Shown piece by piece: positions 57,474 through 64,000 of a DNA stretch of 64,000 nucleotides; within the stretch, counting starts at the first letter, position 1, and every line of letters starts with the position of its first letter. The stretch spans positions 18,975,001-19,039,000 of the forward strand of contig CM043698.1 of assembly GCA_023935145.1 (NCBI GenBank), in the 5' to 3' direction. The stretch is from Bretschneidera sinensis. Taxonomy: Eukaryota > Streptophyta > Magnoliopsida > Brassicales > Akaniaceae. The notes below the pieces were generated by a model that worked only from the letters and a program-made list of their open reading frames with translations, ran no database searches and had not been told where the DNA came from. Position numbers and translations under genes: made by a program.

Positions 57474-57835
57474 GAGTAGGAAAAGAGCTAGTTTTCAGAA
57501 GACCGAGGTCCAGAAGCCTCGTTATTCCCAGGACCCCAACAAGATGAGGTGGTGGTCCTCGGAAGTGGGGCTCCTACCCCAAAAGTGGTGGTCTGTGCTG
57601 CACCAGTGATCTCTTCACCCGAAGCCTGTCCTACGACCGAGCACTCTGGTGAAGGTGGTCTCGAGGTGTTCCGAGGGGACTGGAATATCAGGGTCACCAA
57701 CTCGACTCTTTGTGAAAGAGACTTCAGTTTTCAGCTTTTTTGAGGCTTGATCCTACCAATTAACGGCGAGATGCTGAAGGCCATGAGTGTCGAAGTGATT
57801 GAGGCAAACCTGATGGAGTTCTGCCACAAGGTATG
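57474..57835 (+). mobile_element. 3' continuation of the older retroelement ORF
   Basis: With the copia element and one CTTGT removed, the reading frame continues from APPTLV into SRKRASFQKTEVQKPRYSQD. Later text in another frame includes EMLKAMSVEVIEANLMEFCHK near 57769-57830, then a gt donor-like end. It matches the style of the gag-like ORF upstream. Exact family not assigned. Confidence 0.5.
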
Positions 57836-60311
57836 TCCGAATTCCTTTTACCTGAAGTCTTAAAAATAAGAAAATAGAAAAAATAAGGAAGATTGAAAAA
57901 AGTTAAAACAAATATAAAGTGAGACCATACGAGAGAAAGAGAAAAAGAAATAATGGAGAGACGAGAGCTAGAAAGAGAGATGAGCATAAATGTGTGAATA
58001 AGCAAAAATCACACCTAAATTTATCGCTTTAATTAATAAAGCTATCACGATAAAAAAAAACATAGAACAAAAATAATTCCACAAATGTAAAGCCCTGATA
58101 AAACCTTTTTTCAAAGCACAATATGTGAATCTCTCTCTTTTCTTTTCCCTTGTTACCTAGCATTATCAAATCCAAACGGGCTCTAGAACAAGATATAGAA
58201 ATTGGCACAATGAGATATATAGATCAAATATAAAACCCTAAGAAAAGGGTTGTTTTATTTTCCTTTAAATAGAGTCTTCTTTTTTGCCTTGATTATAAGA
58301 AAAGCAAACATACAACCACCGTGCAAAAGTAAAAATACCCATTTCAACAAACATGATTTTAAATCAAAACAAACCTTTAAAAGAGATCGTTATTAGTGAA
58401 TGCCTAATATTTTATAGTAGATTTGCTCCGATGAACCTAAAGGTTGTCACTCATCTTATCCAGCAAGATCAAGTGATGCAATTTTATATGGCCTCCATTC
58501 ATTCACTCAAATCTTCATCTCCTAATCGCTTCCCAATTGTGAGCAATGCACAAGTCAGTCATCGGTTCTGTCACTTTGACAATCACCTGAAATCACGGGT
58601 GGATCTACATATTGGTGAGGGTGAGCTCCCCTCAAATTTCCAAAATTTCTTTAAAGTATTTATTATTTTATGGTTAAAAATTATAATATAATTGCCCCAC
58701 TAAATTAAAAAATGTGAAAGTTAAAGAAAAATCTAACTTTTTTAATTTCTAAAACTCCATATATTTATTATTTATTACTTTCAAGTTTCAAAACAAAAAT
58801 AAATGAAAAGTTATTTTCCAATTGTACAAAATTAACATAAAAAACAAAATTGGGTCTTTGTTGGGTTTCAATATTATAGACCCGTTGCTTTTACTCTCAA
58901 GTTCTAATCAAATTGTACAAAAATAATAAAAAGATAAAGTTAAGCAGATGTTGAGTTTCAATTTTATGGGCTCCTCGTCTTTTGTTTTAGACAAACTCAA
59001 TCTTTTCCCCTTGATTATTGTTCATAAGAAACAAAGGAAAACCTAGTAGTACAATTTCAGTGTTTCCATTTACTGTAACTTACTAAACTAATCAAAATAC
59101 TACAGTCACTCATAATACAAAGAGCTAAAGACGAAGGGCCAAAGTCATAGATTATGCAACGTTTTAAAACCATGGAAACGGACAATTGTAAGGAGTATCC
59201 TTCTATTTTGAAATCATTGGTCTCTGCGATTTTATCTTAAGTGTAATTGTTTATGTAGATGCTATTTTACAAATATTTCTACTTTCTAAAAAAGCTATTT
59301 TAGTATTAATAAAAATTATAAAATAATAAGTGACTGCCCCAACTGACCAAAAATCATGGATCATTCGTGTCAAGATGTGTGTCAAAGTGCTTGTTGGACA
59401 CCAAGTCTAAAGTCTTAAAAGAGTACTATACTAAGTTATACATAAAAAATTTTAGAATTCGTTTATATCTTGCAAATATCTAAATATCTTATAAATAATT
59501 TAAAGAATATTTGTAACCACATGTTTTTATTATCACATAATGAGAGTGTTAAGTAGTAAAAATAAGTGAATAAGGGCAAGCATGGACCTATTTCATGTCA
59601 TGCATAAAAATTAAAAAAAAAAAATCATAACTTACAATTGGTTTCCCCAACTAATAAAAAATATTGAATCTATCACTGCCTCAAAGGCAAGCCTTATCCG
59701 TTAAACAAAAATAAAATTTCTACATGTAAAAGCAAGTTAATTAAACAGATGCAATCGTCATTCTTTGTCACAATAAGCGGACGTATACTGCAAATGATCC
59801 AAAATGAACTCGTGTTTTTCACTACATGAGGCGAATCGGCAACGTCCCTGACAAGCAAAACTAATAAACATTTCACAGTTAAAAATATTAAGGATGATAA
59901 CTTCCGTATCAATTCCTATAAAAAAAATTACAATAGGAATAACATTTTTTATCAAATGATTGCTCCCCATATAACCACAAAATCTGACCAAGCCCATTGA
60001 CCCACATTTCTTAACTCAATAGAGATTTCTTTCACAAACATCTTAGGAGAAATCCTTTGTACTAAAAAATATCAAAGTTGAAAACATAGTTCCTTGCAAT
60101 GCAACAAAACTCTAAAGTCAAATAACAGGCTTTCTTTAATTTGACGTATAAGCTTTTGTCATAGACATTTACTTCAGGTATGTGGTTTAGCCACTTCATC
60201 TTGTTGAATTCGTAGCATCATTTTCGCAGTTTACATGTCTTGATGGAAGTGAAAAAGTTAAGGACCAGAAAATTCGCAAAATGAGTACTTGCATTAACAC
60301 GTTTCGAAAAA
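57836..60311. other. Intergenic, no gene recognised
   Basis: AT-rich. A minus-strand frame at 59758-59997 reads GRCRFASCSEKHEFILDHLQ in its second half, with regularly placed Cys and His, but I cannot assign a family or partner exons. GA-rich runs occur near 57920-57980. This stretch includes the probable 3' UTR of the WDR75-like gene near 60200-60311. Confidence 0.4.
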
Positions 60312-62793
60312 TCACTCCACAATAGTTGTCCTCTTTTCCAACAATGATTCCAAAAACACTGCACACAATTTGGTGAGGGGTGGAAGATTATGTGATGATC
60401 CACTGAATATTGTCTCCCATGGTCTTTCGGATGATACAGATGGGATCCAAGAAGTTTGGTTTCTCTTCAGGTTAAACTCCGGTAGCTCCCCATATAAGGA
60501 TGCATACCCAAATTGACCTGTCAAAAAAACAGACAGCACAACAGGAGAAAAATAGAAATTAGTCATGAGGTGTTATTTGCAAAGAACCACGATCCTCTCA
60601 ATTTGAGAATTTAAATGAAGATCAAGATCATTGTAAGATTGAATGTCATCATGATAAATTTGAATTTGAATATTTTTCATTTGATGATTTGGCATTCAAT
60701 CTCTTCATAAATTTGACTCAATTTCAATTTTCAAATTGAAAGGATCATGATCCATTTGCAAGAATTCTACTAATTGAAACAATTGAGATTATTCACTTTG
60801 AAATGTATTCTATAGTAACTTGTGGAATTATACAAACAATACACATTCAAAATATGAATTGCTCGATCAATATGCTGGTATGTGAAAACCAAAAAATTAA
60901 ACTTCAAAAAATGCAAATAAATAGGAGGCTTATAATGGTTTTCAAAAATAAAATAAATATAAACTAAAAATGCCTCCTTTGTTATTACTATAAAGGATAC
61001 GAAATAAATAAGTTGAACAAACACTCGTGTATATCCTCATGTCGGCAGTTATTCAAGGCCAAGACCGGGCTTGGCATACATGGCATGCTTCATGTACTAC
61101 TAGACAATATATATTGTACAAATATCAAGTTAGGCCTAAGTCAAGATTCAGGTCACTAAGATGACCACACCCCTCTTCGTGAGAGAGATTTCACAGTTCG
61201 AATTTATCTTTTAGCTGAGGATAGCCACAGCCCTAACAAAGCATAGTTAACTTCCCTATGCACCCAACCCCATAAACCCTCCTTTTTTTTTTTTTTATAT
61301 TACAGCCATGGTATAAAATTTAAAATCATTTCACTCCGAAGTTACATTGATTTAAAATCATTTCACTCTGAAGTTTTGATTTGTCTTTTTTTTATAAGTT
61401 ACATTGATTTTTCAAAACGATGCAGCATGGTTAAAAGAAGTTATGAACTAGATATTGAAAATTTCCGATAGATAAAGGACAACCAGGTTTAGAAGCCCTA
61501 CCTGTCTCTTCATGGGCAACAAGACCCTCATGATGGATCACGCTAAGCTCATGTGCTTCATTGCTGTATGGGTCAAAAAGAACATACTCATGATCACCAC
61601 TTATATATGCAAGCAATGCTTGAGGTGGTTTCCCATCTAACATATTCTCTTCTAGGGAAGATTGATTTGCTTTCAGAAAAGCAAGTGCTCCTCCCTCAGC
61701 CTGCAATATAATAATAGAGAATTATACATCATTCTGCTCTCATGCTTCATTCTGCACGGATGCTTCAGAAATCAGTACAATTATGATGGTATAGACATTA
61801 TACAGAACACCTTTTGCATACTATTGATAATAAGAAATTAAAAAAAATGTTCTAAGTATAAAGTATAACGAATCAAACTGCATAAGCTATTTCCTTTGTT
61901 CATCTTATTTTTAGCAGTTAAATAGTTTCTCCACTACTTCTTGGTCAAAATTTTTACTAAAAGACTCCTCTTCTTTTTGTCTTCCCTTGCTCATTTCTTG
62001 TCCTTTCAAGATATATGTTGTCATTGATATAAGTTTAATTACAAATGACAAGAAAAATTGATTGAAATGACATGTGCTATATGCCATATAATGCAATAAA
62101 AAACCATCATACAAAAGTTCAATTGTGGAATAAGGTTTGCAGTCATCATCACCACCATCAGCAATTTCTTGGGCAAAATGTTACAGCACTTCAAAATTTT
62201 ACAACCACTTATCAAAAAAAAAAAAATTCACAACCACAATCTATGTGGAAATTGATTTTTTACACCTTTGAAAGAAGCCTTTTACGAAAAAATTTTATTT
62301 TCCATGGCTACTAAGTACTAAATACTAATATCTTTAGTTTATGATTGCTAACAGTAAAATACAAACTACCCAAATACTGCTGATATCTTTAGTAATACAA
62401 TCAAATGAGAAAGATGTCTTCAGCACTGAGTTATGTCGCATATCATACCTTTAATTTAAGCATAGCACAGAAGGAATAATAAAACTATACAATTCCGCAT
62501 TTATCAAAAAAAAAAACTATACAGTTCCACAGAAGTTCAACACAAAACAATACTCGAGTCACACACCCCATAAGAGGGATTTGTGGTAAATTGGATTCCA
62601 ACATGAGGACAGGAAAGAGCTCATACCTTTGCCACAGACCAAGTGGCCACAGGAATAGGATCCATCTCATTAAATAATAAAATTAGCCCATCTCTTCCTT
62701 GGAATGTTGTTTCTTTAGATTCCATACATTTAGAAGATTCAGGAAGAAAGGCCAGAACTGCGAAGCATGATAAATCCAATGCACAGGCTACAG
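60312..62793 (-). CDS. WDR75/Nan1-like SSU processome protein, C-terminal exons (partial)
   Basis: WDR75 (yeast Nan1/Utp17) is a nucleolar beta-propeller protein needed for pre-18S rRNA transcription and processing. Three minus-strand exons are seen, in transcript order: 62793-62627, 61700-61502 and 60517-60312, with GT-AG introns and matching phases, ending at TGA 60314-60312. They encode about 190 residues. The first encodes CALDLSCFAVLAFLPESSK and GLILLFNEMDPIPVATWSVA. The second encodes AEGGALAFLKANQSSLEENM and AYISGDHEYVLFDPYSNEAH. The last encodes GQFGYASLYGELPEFNLK, ERPWETIFSGSSHNLPPLTK and LCAVFLESLLEKR. The ending, with its SHxLPPLxxLC-x-x-FLESLL pattern, is the basis of the call. 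N-terminal WD repeats are not seen and should lie beyond the window. No defects are seen in this part. Confidence 0.68.
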
Positions 62794-64000
62794 CTGCACA
62801 ATACACGCATCATATTGAACCAAATACCCAATATAAACCACATGAAAGTTGAAAAATACAAACATAAACATTGCAACAAGCCAAATGAAACTCTACTTGG
62901 TCAGAGAAACAATAAACCACAAATTATATATATATGTATTCAAATAAACAATATCTGGGAGCATGGAGCACATTGTTAAAGTTTTGATTCTAGCAATTTC
63001 CACATAATTTGGTACAAGTGTTATCTAATAACACATTGTGAAGTAATGTGACTGCAGACAACTTCCTATGCCTTCGCATTTATAGAGTTTATAGAATCAT
63101 TATCTTGAAGATATTCTCCTGCAATTGGGTGTGGTCCTTTGGTGACCTTTTTTTATAAAATTTATTTACTTATTAAAAAAAAGATTATTTTACATCAACT
63201 GATCAGAACACTGCCATTGCATTTTTTACATGGTCAAAGAACTGCCTCCTTGGAAAGCAGAAGAGCCGGGTTACTAACCGCACACATATTAAGAATCCTT
63301 CTCAGTCATGATTGAGCATTAGTAGTTTTTTAGTTCATTTAATGGCCTTGTAATTGGCACACCTTATATATTCATGGTTATTTTTAATTTAGGAAAGCAT
63401 CAAGCTACACTAGCAGGGTGACGCTCATGCTGTTAGAGTAGCAGTTCATGCTATTGTAACAGTTAACTAGTAAGGGCTCATTTATCTTCATGAGCACTCC
63501 CTCTGTCCCACTGTATTCATAATACTTTTCAGTTTTAGATGTCCTCAAATGAATGTCATACTTGAAAAGTCATATGATCAAAACCTCCGCTATTATCCTC
63601 ATTTTATGTTCAACATATTTAAATCTTAAAAATTTTGCATTTGGCCAATGTGACAAATTAAATGCAATAGACTAATTTCTAGTTGGGTTTTGCAATTATT
63701 TAAGGTCGAACTTTTTTTTAATAAGTAAAAATTTTATTCAAAAGCAACAAGAAGGTGCATAAAGAAGCCAAAGACTAATTACAATGAAGAAGCTCCACAA
63801 AATCTAGAAGATCAACATTATTTACAAAAAAATCCTTTAAACCACAAAATATGGGTATTGAACCAATAAGGGTCAATTCATTATTATGACTTCTTGTCTA
63901 AAATTAGCTTCTAATATTCTCTTTTTTACTACTTCAAAAAAAATCTTCTCTTTTTGACTATGACTATATACTGACTTTCTTTTTAATAAGAATGAAATAC
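62794..64000. other. Upstream intron or flank of the WDR75-like gene
   Basis: No further exon of the minus-strand gene could be recognised up to the window end. The first visible exon starts mid-codon after an acceptor, so more exons must lie upstream (higher coordinates). The sequence is AT-rich with no other gene seen. Confidence 0.45.

Noticed and set aside
1..64000. CRISPR arrays, bacterial operons or a defence-type system
   Set aside because: No spaced short repeats, no bacterial gene organisation. All recognised genes are plant nuclear genes with introns.

Overview
This window is nuclear DNA of a flowering plant, most likely a eudicot. It is AT-rich, its genes are split by GT-AG introns, and they include a plastid-targeted Rubisco small subunit gene with two introns, a VIN3-like PHD/FNIII gene, a receptor-like cytoplasmic kinase and many plant retroelement remnants. 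I cannot name the species. No bacterial-type system, CRISPR array or rRNA/tRNA gene was seen, and I did not find a convincing new biological system. The most notable content is a precisely readable history of nested insertions and pseudogenes.

Genes. (1) 8.27-13.95 kb (+): complete VIN3-like/VRN5-type gene, four coding exons, 735 aa. (2) 15.68-16.40 kb (+): complete rbcS, three exons, 173 aa, of a diverged T-type-like isoform. (3) 24.04-24.67 kb (-): single-exon SNRNP27 (U4/U6.U5 tri-snRNP 27 kDa) gene with an RS-like N-terminus. (4) 33.63-36.82 kb (+): complete RLCK subfamily VI kinase (RBK-like), seven exons, 387 aa. (5) 60.31-62.79 kb (-): the last three exons of a WDR75/Nan1-like rRNA-processing gene whose 5' part lies upstream, probably beyond the window.

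Broken genes. 40.35-48.77 kb (+) is an intron-containing ESF1-like pseudogene with in-frame stops and frameshifts. A 5.3-kb Ty1/copia element (43166-48470) sits inside one of its exons, flanked by a perfect AGTAG target duplication. 50.24-50.81 kb (-) is the C-terminal remnant of an A1-family aspartic protease with a GPI-type tail.

Mobile elements. A second, internally deleted copia element (52897-57468, target duplication CTTGT) interrupts an older gag-like retroelement ORF. LINE remnants lie at 17.0 kb, 19.7-21.65 kb (-), 30.9-31.4 kb (+) and 31.6-32.5 kb (-). A small copia remnant lies at 28.56-29.19 kb and a MITE-like inverted-repeat element at 27.62-27.95 kb.

Local duplications. There is a near-perfect 496-bp tandem duplication at 22658-23649, older tandem copies at 1.19-1.60, 2.17-2.45 and 6.22-6.79 kb, and several long (TA)n tracts. 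The remaining intergenic DNA is AT-rich and without recognisable genes.

The genes are unrelated in function (chromatin silencing, carbon fixation, splicing, signalling, ribosome biogenesis) and are regulated independently, as expected for plant chromosomal DNA.
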